Positions 47,400-56,974 of a stretch of 64,000 bases of DNA are shown here, in pieces (position 1 is the first letter of the stretch; each line of letters opens with the position of its first letter). The notes under the pieces were generated by a model that was not told the origin of the DNA, did not search any database, and was given only the letters and a program-made list of their open reading frames with translations. The DNA is from Haladaptatus salinisoli (GTDB lineage Archaea > Halobacteriota > Halobacteria > Halobacteriales > Haladaptataceae). The stretch covers positions 62,001 through 126,000 of the forward strand of contig NZ_CP085329.1 of the NCBI RefSeq assembly GCF_020614375.1. The letters are read 5' to 3'. Both the position numbers and the translations under genes were made by a program.

Positions 47400-47407
47400 T
47401 TTTTTAT
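47400..47407 (+). promoter_or_regulatory. TATA box of the formate dehydrogenase operon
   Basis: TTTTTTAT is centred about 28 bases before the ATG at 47432, fitting a leaderless transcript for the NuoF-like and FdhA genes. Confidence 0.5.
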
Positions 47408-47431
47408 CCCCTCGGCTCCACGTTCCAAGCG

Positions 47432-48955
47432 ATGACAGGAGGGACAGGTGCCGTCGGTCGCTCGCCCGTCGTACGCGTCGCGACCGCGGCAGCAACGGAC
47501 GACTGCGAGCGAGTCCTCGCCGCGGCGCGGGGCGCGGCCGACCGGGTACCGGTGATTCGGACGGGGCCGACCGGTATCGCGGAGAGCGACCCGCTCGTCA
47601 TGGCGAGCAGCGCGGGACGGACGGCGTTTTTCTCGAATCCGAGACCGCCGGTAATCGAGGAACTGGTCGACGCGCTGGAAGCCGGGTCGGTTCCGACGGA
47701 CGGCGCGGACACCGTCGCGGACCACGACCCGGATATCGCGTCGCTACCGGTTCCGGACGCCGGACCGCTCTCGGTCGGTCGGCGGTCGGTGCTCGGCCCG
47801 TGCGGGTGGGTCGACCCGTCGAACCCGACGGAACGACCCCTCGTCGCGACCGAACGGACGGCCGAAGCGGTAGCCGACGTGGGACTCCTCGGACGCGGGC
47901 GCGGCGACGCCGCCGCGGACGCGCCGGTGACCGACGTATGGGAGACGGCTCGGAGGACGGACGGGGACCCGGTCGTCGTCGCCAACGCGAACGAGGCCAG
48001 CGATACGCCGCGGGCCGACGCGACGTTGCTCGCCGGTGCACCCATGGCGGTTCTCGACGGGATGGCGGCCGTCGCGGAGTACGTCGGCGCGGAAGACGCC
48101 GTTCTCTACCTGAACGAGACGGACGTCGAACTGCATCGAATCCTCCGCGAGGCGGTCGACGCGGCCGCCGCGGAGCTACCGATCGTTCCGCAGTTGGTGA
48201 CCGGCCCCGACGAGTACCGCGCCGGCGAGCCGACCGCCGCGCTCGAAGCGCTGGAAGGCGCGGACCGCATCGAGCCGCGTGTGCAGCCGCCTTCGCCCGC
48301 CGAACACGGACTCTACGGTCGCCCGACGGTGATTCACACGCCTCGGACGTTCGCCCAGGTTCGGCGCGCCCTCCGGGAACCGGACGCGTTCGACGCGGAC
48401 GCCGCCGACCCCGGAACGAGACTGGTCACCGTCGGCGGCGACGTGGCGAGTCCCGCGACCGTCGAACTGGCGCCGGGTGACAGTCTCGAAACGACGCTGG
48501 ACGCCGTCGAGATGACGGGCTCGTTCAAGATGGCCTGCGTCGGCGGTGTCCTCGGCGGCGTCACCCGTACCCTCGACGTCGCGCCGACCGCGCGGTCCCT
48601 GCACGCCGCCGGTCTCGGCACCGACGGCGTCGTCGAACTGCTGGACGAAAAACGGTGCGCGGTCGCGACCGCCGGCGAGCGCGCGAAGTTCGCCGCGACG
48701 GAGAACAGCGGTCGCTGCGTTCCCGGCCGCGAGGGAACGAAACAGCTCGTCGAACTCCTGCGCGACGTCTACCGAGGGTCGCTCGAAACCGACGAGATTC
48801 GGGAACTGGGTCGAGTGATGCGCCGGTCGAGTAACTGTCAAATCGGGGCGCACGCGCCCCGACCCGTGACGACCGCCATCGACGAGTTCGAACCGGAGTT
48901 TCGCGCGCACACCGACGGCCGCTGTCGCGCCGGCGCGTGTACGGGGGACCGATGA
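47432..48955 (+). CDS. NuoF/FdhB-like formate dehydrogenase subunit with degenerate cofactor sites
   Basis: 507 residues. It is co-linear with NuoF/formate dehydrogenase beta subunits: a SLBB-like central part and a C-terminal Fe-S helical domain. The FMN-loop region reads GLLGRGRGDAAADAP where typical proteins have GLRGRGGAGFPTG, and NANEASDTP replaces NADEGEPGT. The cluster motif SCGxCxPCRxG is SGRCVPGREG here, with Cys to Ser426 and Cys to Gly432; Cys429 and Cys469 remain. So FMN and 4Fe-4S binding are doubtful. It overlaps fdhA by four bases and is surely its partner. It may be a structural subunit or use another acceptor. Confidence 0.8.
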   Translation: MTGGTGAVGRSPVVRVATAAATDDCERVLAAARGAADRVPVIRTGPTGIAESDPLVMASSAGRTAFFSNPRPPVIEELVDALEAGSVPTDGADTVADHDPDIASLPVPDAGPLSVGRRSVLGPCGWVDPSNPTERPLVATERTAEAVADVGLLGRGRGDAAADAPVTDVWETARRTDGDPVVVANANEASDTPRADATLLAGAPMAVLDGMAAVAEYVGAEDAVLYLNETDVELHRILREAVDAAAAELPIVPQLVTGPDEYRAGEPTAALEALEGADRIEPRVQPPSPAEHGLYGRPTVIHTPRTFAQVRRALREPDAFDADAADPGTRLVTVGGDVASPATVELAPGDSLETTLDAVEMTGSFKMACVGGVLGGVTRTLDVAPTARSLHAAGLGTDGVVELLDEKRCAVATAGERAKFAATENSGRCVPGREGTKQLVELLRDVYRGSLETDEIRELGRVMRRSSNCQIGAHAPRPVTTAIDEFEPEFRAHTDGRCRAGACTGDR

Positions 48956-51900
48956 GTTCCGAGGATCCGCTTCCGCGCGTTCCCGACCTCGCCGACCCGC
49001 GACCGAGCACGCCGGTCACGGCCGAGTTCGAGACGGGCACCGCGACCGACCCCGCCGTCGGCACGGACGGCGACGAGCCAACGACGGTCACGGTCAACGG
49101 CGAACCGGTGACCGTTCCGCCGGGGTCGACCGTCATCGACGCGATGAACCTCGTCGGCGACGAGAACGTGACGGTCGCGTCGGGTCCGGACGGCGTCGAC
49201 GACGCCGACGTCCCGGCGCTCTGCCACTACGACCGCGAGGGCGATTGTAGCGACCGAATCGGCCCCCGGAGCGAGTGTCGAACCTGCATGGTCGAGACGG
49301 ACTCCCACGGCATCGTCCCGGCCTGTTCGTTCCCGGCCGAGGACGGCCTCGGCGTCCGGACGGACTCGCCGGACGCCGAGGAGTGCCGCAGCGTCAACCT
49401 CGACCTCGTGCTCTCGAACCACAACCTCCGCTGTACGACCTGCAACGGCAACGGTCGCTGCGAACTGCAGGACGCCGCCATCAGCGAGGGCGTCGACCAC
49501 CCGCGCTACGGCGTCTTCGACGAGCGCGACCGGTACGAGCCGATCGACGACTCCTCGTCGTTCATCCAGATCGACCGCAACAAGTGCATCCTCTGCAGTC
49601 GGTGCGTCGACGCGTGCAACGACGTTCAGGTGGAAGGCGTCCTCCGAATCGAAGGGCACGGCGAGGACACCCGAATCGGCTTCCAGTCCGACGCCGAGAC
49701 GATGCACGACTCCGACTGCGTCTCCTGCGGCCACTGCGCGACGGTCTGTCCGACCGGCGCGCTGACCGAGAAGGGTATCGACGGGGTCGGGACGATTCCG
49801 CTCCCGGGATTCACCCAGCGGAACTCCGTCGGGGAGGTCATCGAGCACGAAGACGCCGAGACGATAGACGACGCGACCGCGCCGAACCGGTCGTTCGGGG
49901 CGAACGAACCCGCACGAAGCGACCGCGACGAGAGAACCGGTCTCGCCCGGTTCATGGACCGGGTGAAGCGCCGGGGCGGCGAACTCGGTCGGAAAGCGAT
50001 GCTGGCGGGCGAACACGCGGCCGAGGGTATCGCGGCGAACGCGCTCCCCGAGCGCTACCTGTTCGACATCGCCAGCACGGTCGGCGACTACCGACTGGGC
50101 TCGATAGAGAGAGCGGAGACGACGTGCGGATTCTGCGCCGTCGGATGTCGCTTCGAGATGTGGGGGAAGGACGGCCGGACGCTCGGGGTCGTTCCGGTCG
50201 ACGACCCGGACGACGCCCCGGCGAACGACTTCTCGACCTGCGTGAAGGGGAAGTTCGGCCACGAGTTCGCGAACAGCGGAAAGCGGCTCACGAAACCGCT
50301 CGTTCGCAACGAGGCGGGGGAACTGGAACCGACGAGTTGGAGCGAGGCGCTGGACCGCGCGGCGGAACGCCTCGCCGAAATTCAGGAGAGCCACGGCGTC
50401 GACGCGGTCGGTTGCCTCGCGTCCTCGAAGGGCACGAACGAGGAGGCGTACCTCGTCCAGAAGTTCGCCCGACAGGTGCTCGGGACCAAGAACATCGACA
50501 ACTGCGCCCGCCTCTGTCACTCCTCGACGGTGGCGGCGCTCCAACAGACGGTGGGCTACGGCGCGATGACGAACCGCATCAACGAGGACATCGGTCGGGC
50601 CGACGCCTACCTCATCAGCGGGTCGAACACGACCGAGTCCCATCCCGTGCTGGCGACGAGAATCAAGCAGAACGTCCGCGACGGAGCCGACCTCGTCGTG
50701 TTCGACCCCCGAAAGGTCGACATCGCCGAGCACGCGGACCAGTACACGCGGACGAAGCCGGGCTACGACGTCGTCTGGCTCAACGGGATGATTCGGTACC
50801 TCGTCGAGAACGACCTCCACGACGAGGAGTTCATCGAGCGCAACACCACCGGCTTCGAGGAGGTCGAGCGGAAGGTTCGGGCGTTCACCCCGGAGCGAGT
50901 CGAGGAGTTGGCGGGCGTCCCGCCGGCGGAACTGGCCGCGGCCGCCGAGACGCTCGCGGCGGCCGAGACCGTCGTGTTCGGGTGGGCGATGGGGATGACC
51001 CAGTCCAGTCACGGCACCGAGAACCTCATCGCGATGGCCGACCTCGCGCTGACGCTCGGACAGGTCGGCAAGGAGGGGGCCGGTCTCTCCCCGTTCCGCG
51101 GTCAGAACAACGTGCAGGGCGGCGGCGGAGACATGGGAACGCTGCCCGGGAGCCTTCCCGGGTATCAGGACCCGGCGGACGACGAGGTCGGCGAGAAGTT
51201 CGCCGAAGCGTGGGGCGAGCGGCCGCCGGAGGAGCCCGGCCTCACGGTGCCGGAGATGTTCGACGAGATACACGAGGGGAACCTCCGCGGGATGTACGTC
51301 GTCGGCGAGAACCCAGCGCTCTCCGAACCCGACATCGAACACGCGGCGGAAGGGCTCGAGGAAATCGACTTCCTCGTCGTGCAGGACATCTTCCTGACGG
51401 AGACGGCCGAACACGCCGACGTCGTCCTTCCCGCGGCGACGTCGCCGGAGAAACACGGGACGTTCACCAACACCGAGCGCCGCATCCAGCGGGTCCGACC
51501 GAGCGCGGAGCCGCCGGGCGAGGCCCGACAGGATTGGGAGATAACCCGGGCGCTGGCCAATCGCCTCGGCTACGGCTGGGACTACGACCACCCCCGCGAG
51601 ATAATGGACGAGATACGATCGCTCGCGCCCATCTACGGCGGCGTCACCTACGACCGCTTGGAGGAGGGCGAGAAGCACGGTTTGCAGTGGCCGTGTTGGG
51701 ACGAGGACCACCCGGGCACGCCGTACCTCTACGACTACGAGGACGGGAACTTCAACTTCGAGGACGGGAAAGCGCGGTTCGTCCCCGCCGACGGCGGTCA
51801 CCCCGGAGAGCTCCCGGACGAGGAGTACCCGTACACGCTGACGAGCGGTCGCGTGCTCTACCACTGGCACACCGGCCAAATCACTCGGCGCGTGGAGGGG

Positions 51901-52242
51901 CTGATGAGCCACGTCGGCGAGAGCTTCGTCGAGATCAATCCCCAGACGGCGACCCGGCTCGGCGTCTCCGACGGCGAGTACGTCCGCGTCGAATCTCGCC
52001 GCGGGTCCATCGTCGTCAAGGCCGAGGTCACCGAGCGCGTCGGGCCGAACACGCTGTTCATCCCGATGCACTTCGCCGCGGGGGCGGTGAACAAACTCAC
52101 GCAGAGTACCTTCGACCCGCAGGCCGGCATCCCAGAGTACAAGGTGTCCAGCGTCCGCGTCGAGGCGCTCGGCCCGGAGACGGACGAGGCGGTCCTCCGC
52201 ACCCCGGACGTCGGCGGGAGCGGTCTCACCGGCGACGACTGA
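48952..52242 (+). CDS. fdhA: Formate dehydrogenase catalytic subunit (molybdopterin, multi Fe-S)
   Basis: 1096 residues. The N-terminal 2Fe-2S domain has Cys91, 109, 112 and 125, with several extra residues between the first two. Next are a HNLRCTTCNGNGRCEL segment of the NuoG type, two 4Fe-4S sets (CILCSRCVDAC and CVSCGHCATVCP), and the molybdopterin part with TCGFCAVGCRFEM binding another cluster. Cys522 in NCARLCHS is the expected Mo/W ligand, so this is a Cys, not selenocysteine, enzyme. The C-terminal MGD-binding domain includes LTSGRVLYHWHTG. It oxidises formate to CO2 in the cytoplasm; with fhs and folD it would end a folate-linked C1 route. Confidence 0.9.
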   Translation: MSSEDPLPRVPDLADPRPSTPVTAEFETGTATDPAVGTDGDEPTTVTVNGEPVTVPPGSTVIDAMNLVGDENVTVASGPDGVDDADVPALCHYDREGDCSDRIGPRSECRTCMVETDSHGIVPACSFPAEDGLGVRTDSPDAEECRSVNLDLVLSNHNLRCTTCNGNGRCELQDAAISEGVDHPRYGVFDERDRYEPIDDSSSFIQIDRNKCILCSRCVDACNDVQVEGVLRIEGHGEDTRIGFQSDAETMHDSDCVSCGHCATVCPTGALTEKGIDGVGTIPLPGFTQRNSVGEVIEHEDAETIDDATAPNRSFGANEPARSDRDERTGLARFMDRVKRRGGELGRKAMLAGEHAAEGIAANALPERYLFDIASTVGDYRLGSIERAETTCGFCAVGCRFEMWGKDGRTLGVVPVDDPDDAPANDFSTCVKGKFGHEFANSGKRLTKPLVRNEAGELEPTSWSEALDRAAERLAEIQESHGVDAVGCLASSKGTNEEAYLVQKFARQVLGTKNIDNCARLCHSSTVAALQQTVGYGAMTNRINEDIGRADAYLISGSNTTESHPVLATRIKQNVRDGADLVVFDPRKVDIAEHADQYTRTKPGYDVVWLNGMIRYLVENDLHDEEFIERNTTGFEEVERKVRAFTPERVEELAGVPPAELAAAAETLAAAETVVFGWAMGMTQSSHGTENLIAMADLALTLGQVGKEGAGLSPFRGQNNVQGGGGDMGTLPGSLPGYQDPADDEVGEKFAEAWGERPPEEPGLTVPEMFDEIHEGNLRGMYVVGENPALSEPDIEHAAEGLEEIDFLVVQDIFLTETAEHADVVLPAATSPEKHGTFTNTERRIQRVRPSAEPPGEARQDWEITRALANRLGYGWDYDHPREIMDEIRSLAPIYGGVTYDRLEEGEKHGLQWPCWDEDHPGTPYLYDYEDGNFNFEDGKARFVPADGGHPGELPDEEYPYTLTSGRVLYHWHTGQITRRVEGLMSHVGESFVEINPQTATRLGVSDGEYVRVESRRGSIVVKAEVTERVGPNTLFIPMHFAAGAVNKLTQSTFDPQAGIPEYKVSSVRVEALGPETDEAVLRTPDVGGSGLTGDD

Positions 52243-52338
52243 CGAACCGGTCGAAACGGTCGGTCGCCCCGCTTCGACGCCCGACGGGACGGTACCGGGT
52301 ACCGGAGAAAGCGAGAGTGGAGCGGCGTCGTTCGGCTC

Positions 52339-54066
52339 TCAGAACAGGCCGGTGATATCGCCGTCCGCGTCGATGTCCATGTCGGCGGCGGCGGGGTCAC
52401 TCGGGAGGCCCGGCAGCGTCAACACGTCGCCCGTGAGCGCGACGAGGAAACCGGCACCGGCCGACGGATAAATCTCGCGCACCTCGAGTTCCCAGCCCTC
52501 CGGAGCGCCCTTCTTCGTCGCGTCGTCGCTCAGCGAGTGGAACGTTTTGGAGAGGCAGACCGGGAAGTCGCCGAACCCGAGTTCCTCCATCCGCTCGATG
52601 TCGTCCTCGGCCCCGCCGGTGTACTTCACGCCGTCGGCACCGTACACCTCGGTCGCGACCGTGCGAATCTTCTCCTTGATGGAGTCTTCATCCTCGTACA
52701 GGGGCGCGAACTCGTCGCCGTCGGTCGCTTCGGTTTCCTCGATCACGTGCTCCGCGAGTTCGACGCCGCCCTCGCTGCCGTCGGCGAAGACGGTCGACTC
52801 GGCGGCGTTCACGCCGAGGTCGTCCCGACAGTGGTCGAGGATAACCCGAACCTCCTCGTCGGTGTCGTCGGGGAACCTGTTGACGGCGACGACGACCGGA
52901 ACGCCGAACTTCTGGAGGTTCGAGACGTGCTTGTCGAGGTTCTCGAAGCCACCCTCGACGGCGTCGACGCCGGCCGCGTCGATTTCGTCGTAGTCGACCG
53001 GCCACATGTCCAGCCCGTGGTATTTGAGCGCGCGAACGGAGGCGACGAGCACGACCGCGTTCGGGGTCATATCGCCCAGTCGGCAGACGATGTCCATGAA
53101 CTTCTCCGCCCCGAGGTCGGAGCCGAAACCGGCCTCGGTGACGAGGTAGTCGCCCATCCCGAACGCGGCCTTGTCCGCGATGAGCGAGTTCGTCCCGTGG
53201 GCGATGTTCGCGAACGGTCCGCCGTGGACGAACGCCGGCGTTCCTTCGATGGTCTGAACGATGTTGGGTTTCATCGCGTCCTGGAGCAGCATCGTGACGG
53301 CTCCGGTCGCGTCGATGTCGTCGACCGTAATCGGCTCGCCGTCCTCGTCGTAGGCGACGATGATGCGAGCGACCCGCTCTTTGAGGTCGGCGAGGTCGGT
53401 GGCCAAGCAGAGGACGGCCATCAGCTCTGACGCCGCGGTGAGGAGGAATCCGTCCTCGCGCGGCGTCCCGCCGGTTTCCCCGCCGAGACCGATCACCGTC
53501 TCCCGAAGCACGCGGTCGTTCATGTCGAGCGCGCGTTTCCAGGAGACGTCGTTGACGTTGATGTTCAACTCGTCCCCCTGCGATATTTTTGCGTCGAGCA
53601 TCGCCGCGATGAGGTTGTGCGCCGACGTGAGCGCGTGCAGGTCGCCGGTGAAGTGGAGGTTGATGTCCTCCATCGGCAGCACCTGCGAGTGGCCGCCGCC
53701 GGCCGCGCCGCCCTTGACGCCGAACACCGGCCCGAGCGACGGTTCGCGGATGGCGATCATCGCGTCCTCGCCGAGGTGATTCAGCGTCTGACCCAGTCCG
53801 ACCGTCGTGACGGTCTTCCCTTCGCCCTTCGGGGTCGGCGTCATCCCCGTTACGAGCACGAGGTTCCGGTCCTTGCTCTCCGCCCGTTCGCGGAGGCGGT
53901 CGATGGCGTGGTGTTTGACCTTCGCCGTGTACTCGCCGAAGTACTGCAGGTCGTCGAGGCCCAGTCCCCACGGTTCGACCAGCTCCCAGATGGGCTCCAT
54001 CTCGGTCGACTGCGCTATCCTGTAGTCCGTCGGAATCGGCTCGTGGCTCTCGTCGGATACTGGCAT
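52339..54066 (-). CDS. fhs: Formate-tetrahydrofolate ligase
   Basis: 575 residues. Fhs links formate and THF to 10-formyl-THF with ATP, or runs in reverse to make ATP. The phosphate-binding motif is PTPKGEGKT (77-85), followed by VGLGQTL; EPSLGPVFGVKGGAAGGGHSQV, FTGDLHALTSAHNL, GPFANIAHGTNS and VTEAGFGSDLGAEKF are typical blocks. Length is near the usual 557. It is convergent with fdhA. The presence of formate dehydrogenase nearby suggests the release or use of formate as a shared intermediate. Confidence 0.96.
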   Translation of the reverse strand: MPVSDESHEPIPTDYRIAQSTEMEPIWELVEPWGLGLDDLQYFGEYTAKVKHHAIDRLRERAESKDRNLVLVTGMTPTPKGEGKTVTTVGLGQTLNHLGEDAMIAIREPSLGPVFGVKGGAAGGGHSQVLPMEDINLHFTGDLHALTSAHNLIAAMLDAKISQGDELNINVNDVSWKRALDMNDRVLRETVIGLGGETGGTPREDGFLLTAASELMAVLCLATDLADLKERVARIIVAYDEDGEPITVDDIDATGAVTMLLQDAMKPNIVQTIEGTPAFVHGGPFANIAHGTNSLIADKAAFGMGDYLVTEAGFGSDLGAEKFMDIVCRLGDMTPNAVVLVASVRALKYHGLDMWPVDYDEIDAAGVDAVEGGFENLDKHVSNLQKFGVPVVVAVNRFPDDTDEEVRVILDHCRDDLGVNAAESTVFADGSEGGVELAEHVIEETEATDGDEFAPLYEDEDSIKEKIRTVATEVYGADGVKYTGGAEDDIERMEELGFGDFPVCLSKTFHSLSDDATKKGAPEGWELEVREIYPSAGAGFLVALTGDVLTLPGLPSDPAAADMDIDADGDITGLF

Positions 54067-54384
54067 CTTACCCGGAGGTTTATCGCATCACCGTAAGAAT
54101 ATTGTCATATCTGATAAAAGCGGGATACGATATGTTTGCGGTCGCCGACGCGACGCGCCGCGTCGCACATCGTGTAGTCACGATAATGTATAGAGGTTCG
54201 ACGTGCGACCGCACCCGGTCCGGCCGAGCGGTTTCGCCGACCGGTCGAGGGTTTCGCGGCGGTACTCGACGCCCGACGAATCGGCACCGAGACCGCCTCT
54301 CGGGAGGATTCGGTCGCAACCGTCGTCGAACTCACCGCCGAACTCGTCGGTAAGTTAATCAGGTCGCCCCTGTGGATATGTACC
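54067..54384. other. Divergent promoter region between fhs and folC-folP
   Basis: 318 bases. The fhs side (54085-54135) is A/T-rich and TATA-like. The folC side has TAAGTTAATC at 54351-54360, about 29 bases before the ATG. A frame open from about 54190 runs in phase into folC with coding-like composition but has no start codon, so I do not call a gene. Confidence 0.5.
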
Positions 54385-56775
54385 ATGGAGTATCACGAAG
54401 CGGCCGACTTTCTGACGTCCCTGCAGCGGCGCCGTCCCGAGTTCGGGACGGAGACGACGGCCCGGATGCTCTCTCACTTCGGACATCCGCAGGCCGACGT
54501 CGACTTCGTGCAGGTCGCCGGTTCCAACGGCAAAGGAAGCACGACGTGTCTGCTGGAGAGCGTGCTACGGACCGCCGGCCTGGAGGTCGGGGTGTTTACG
54601 TCCCCGTGTTTGAACGACTTTCGCGAACAGATTCGCGTCGGCGGTCGACCCGTCCCGAAAGAGCGGGTCGCGGAGTACGTCGAGCGCATCCGTCCCTGCC
54701 TCGAGCGACTTCGGGCGGACGACGACATGCCGACGCACTTCGAGGTCCTCACCGCGCTCGCCGTCCACCACTTCGGCGTCGAGGGCGTCGACGTCGGCAT
54801 TCTGGAGGTCGGTATCGGGGGGCGCTACGACGCGACCAGCGCGGTCGACCCGGTCGCGAGTGCGGTCACGAGCGTGAGCCTGGAACACACCGACCTGCTC
54901 GGAGACACGGTGGAAGAAATCGCGCGCGACAAGGCGCAGGTCGCTCCGACCGGCAGACCGCTCGTCACGGGGGCGGACGGGGCGGCGTTGGAGGCCATCC
55001 GGTCGGAGACGGACGCCATCACGGTCGGCGCGGCGGACGCGGACGTCATCGCGGTCGAGAACGGGATGCGGTCCCACGTCGAGAGTAGCGTCTCCGTTAC
55101 GGCGTCCGAGTGGACGCTGGAAACCAACCTTTCGCTGCTCGGCCAGTACCAAGCGACGAACGCAGGCGTCGCCGCTGTCCTCGCCCGACAGGTCGCCGGG
55201 GTCGACGCCTCCACGATGGCCGACGGTCTGCGGAAGGCGACCTGGCCGGGCCGGTTCGAAATCGTCTCCACCGAACCGATGGTCGTGCTCGACGGTTCCC
55301 ACAACCCGGGTGCCGCCGCGAAACTGGGCGACCTGCTCGGACGCTACGACTACGACGACCTGCACGTCGTCTTCGCCGCGATGGCGGACAAGGATTACGA
55401 GGGGATGGTCGCGGAACTTCCGGCCGTCGATACCGCGTTCGTCACGCGCCCCGACGTCGAGCGCGCGGAGGACGTCGACGCGCTGGCGGACGCCTTCGGC
55501 GGGCGGGCGGAGAGGGTCCATCGGGTCGAGTCCGTGCCGGAAGCCGCGGAGCGAGCGCTCGCCGCGGCGGACGAAACCGACTTCGTGCTCGTCACCGGCT
55601 CGCTGTACGCCGTCGCGGAAGCGCGGGACCGGTGGACGCGGCTGGTCGTCCCGAAAGGACCCCGGCGAACGAACGAAGATACCGTGCGTTCGCGGCCGGG
55701 GGTCCCCGAGGCGACCGCCGACGATATCGACCATCGAGTTCTCGCGACTTCCTTACGGCGCGACCAGGCCGAACGCGTCGGCCGACGTTTCGAGGCCGTC
55801 GGCGGCACGTGCGTGCGCTCCGACGCCGGCGCGCCCGGAAAGCTCGTCGAGACGGTCCTCTCGGGGACGGTTACGGAGTTCCGCGAACTGGCCGACGCCA
55901 TCCAAACCGACGGCCTCGGATTGCGACACCTCGCGCGGCAGTTCGGGACCGCCCTCGACGGACCGTCGCCGGACGCCCCCTTCGACGCGGAGCGGACGGC
56001 CGTGATGGGGATTCTGAACGTCACGCCGGACAGTTTCCACGACGGCGGCGAGTACGACCGACTCGACGCGGCGGTCGAGCGCGCCGAACGGATGGTCGCC
56101 GCCGGTGCGGACATCGTGGACGTCGGCGGGGAGAGCACGCGGCCGGGTGCCGAGCCGGTTCCCGTCGGCGAGGAGGTCGACCGCGTCGTCCCCGTTATCG
56201 AATCGATATCGTCGCTCGGCGTCCCCGTCTCGGTCGACACGCGGAAGGCCGCCGTCGCGGAGGCCGCGCTCGACGCCGGGGCCGACATCGTCAACGACGT
56301 CTCCGGACTTTCCGACCCGGAGATGCGGTTCGTCGTCGCAGACCACGACGCGTCGCTAGTCCTCATGCACAGCCTGTCGGCCCCCGTCGACCCCGACCGG
56401 ACCGGGCCGTACGACGACGTGGTCGAGGACGTCCTCCGCGACCTCTCCGAACGAATCCTGCTCGCGGAGCGGGCGGGCGTCGACCGAGAGCGAATCGTCG
56501 TCGACCCGGGGTGCGGATTCGGCAAGGACGCGGCCGAGTCGTTCGAACTGGTCGACCGCCTCTCGGAGTTCCGGGCGCTCGGCTGTCCCGTGATGGTCGG
56601 ACACTCCCGGAAGTCCATGTTCGAGCGAGTCGGCTGCCGGGGCGGGGAGCGACTCCCCCCGACGCTAGCGGTGACGGCTCTGGCGGCCGAACGAGGGGCC
56701 GACGTGGTCCGGGTGCACGACGTCGCGGAGAACGCGGCGGTGGTTCGGACGGTCGCCGCAGCGAACGACTCGTAA
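54385..56775 (+). CDS. folCP: Fused dihydrofolate/folylpolyglutamate synthase - dihydropteroate synthase
   Basis: 796 residues in two enzymes. Residues 1-430 are FolC: the ATP site AGSNGKGST (45-53), TSPCLNDFREQIRV, HFEVLTALAVHHF, SLEHTDLLGDT and LDGSHNPGA. A linker region of about 100 residues follows. From about 540 there is FolP: VMGILNVTPDSFHDGGEY, GADIVDVGGESTRPGAEPV, VSVDTRKAAVAEAAL, IVVDPGCGFGKD and MVGHSRKSMFE. The fusion is known from haloarchaea such as Haloferax volcanii. It joins pABA to the pterin and then adds glutamate, so it makes the folate used by the neighbouring C1 genes. Confidence 0.95.
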   Translation: MEYHEAADFLTSLQRRRPEFGTETTARMLSHFGHPQADVDFVQVAGSNGKGSTTCLLESVLRTAGLEVGVFTSPCLNDFREQIRVGGRPVPKERVAEYVERIRPCLERLRADDDMPTHFEVLTALAVHHFGVEGVDVGILEVGIGGRYDATSAVDPVASAVTSVSLEHTDLLGDTVEEIARDKAQVAPTGRPLVTGADGAALEAIRSETDAITVGAADADVIAVENGMRSHVESSVSVTASEWTLETNLSLLGQYQATNAGVAAVLARQVAGVDASTMADGLRKATWPGRFEIVSTEPMVVLDGSHNPGAAAKLGDLLGRYDYDDLHVVFAAMADKDYEGMVAELPAVDTAFVTRPDVERAEDVDALADAFGGRAERVHRVESVPEAAERALAAADETDFVLVTGSLYAVAEARDRWTRLVVPKGPRRTNEDTVRSRPGVPEATADDIDHRVLATSLRRDQAERVGRRFEAVGGTCVRSDAGAPGKLVETVLSGTVTEFRELADAIQTDGLGLRHLARQFGTALDGPSPDAPFDAERTAVMGILNVTPDSFHDGGEYDRLDAAVERAERMVAAGADIVDVGGESTRPGAEPVPVGEEVDRVVPVIESISSLGVPVSVDTRKAAVAEAALDAGADIVNDVSGLSDPEMRFVVADHDASLVLMHSLSAPVDPDRTGPYDDVVEDVLRDLSERILLAERAGVDRERIVVDPGCGFGKDAAESFELVDRLSEFRALGCPVMVGHSRKSMFERVGCRGGERLPPTLAVTALAAERGADVVRVHDVAENAAVVRTVAAANDS

Positions 56776-56940
56776 TCGAATTCTCACGGTCGGTTCGGGC
56801 GGGACTCCCGTGGTTTTGCGCCTTCTCGCCGACCGGTTCGACGGTCCGGCCTTCCCGACCGTCGCCCGCCGGTCGAACTCGCGCCGCGTTTTCGACTCCT
56901 TACGCGCTACCATATAAACGGCAGGAGTTATTAACACCGT

Positions 56941-56950
56941 CTTTTATTAC
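56941..56950 (+). promoter_or_regulatory. TATA box of the GcvT-family demethylase gene
   Basis: CTTTTATTAC is centred about 30 bases before the ATG at 56975 in a sharply A/T-rich stretch. Confidence 0.5.
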
Positions 56951-56974
56951 TTTCTGTAAACCTAATCCACAGGT

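Noticed and set aside
48838-52071. Very long minus-strand reading frame opposite fdhA
   Set aside because: It is the complement of a clear formate dehydrogenase gene. Its translation is low-complexity Arg/Val/Asp-rich, a usual effect of high GC codon bias.
54105-54386. Minus-strand reading frame between fhs and folC-folP
   Set aside because: It covers both promoters, has no recognisable motif and is the complement of a start-less frame. No gene is called.
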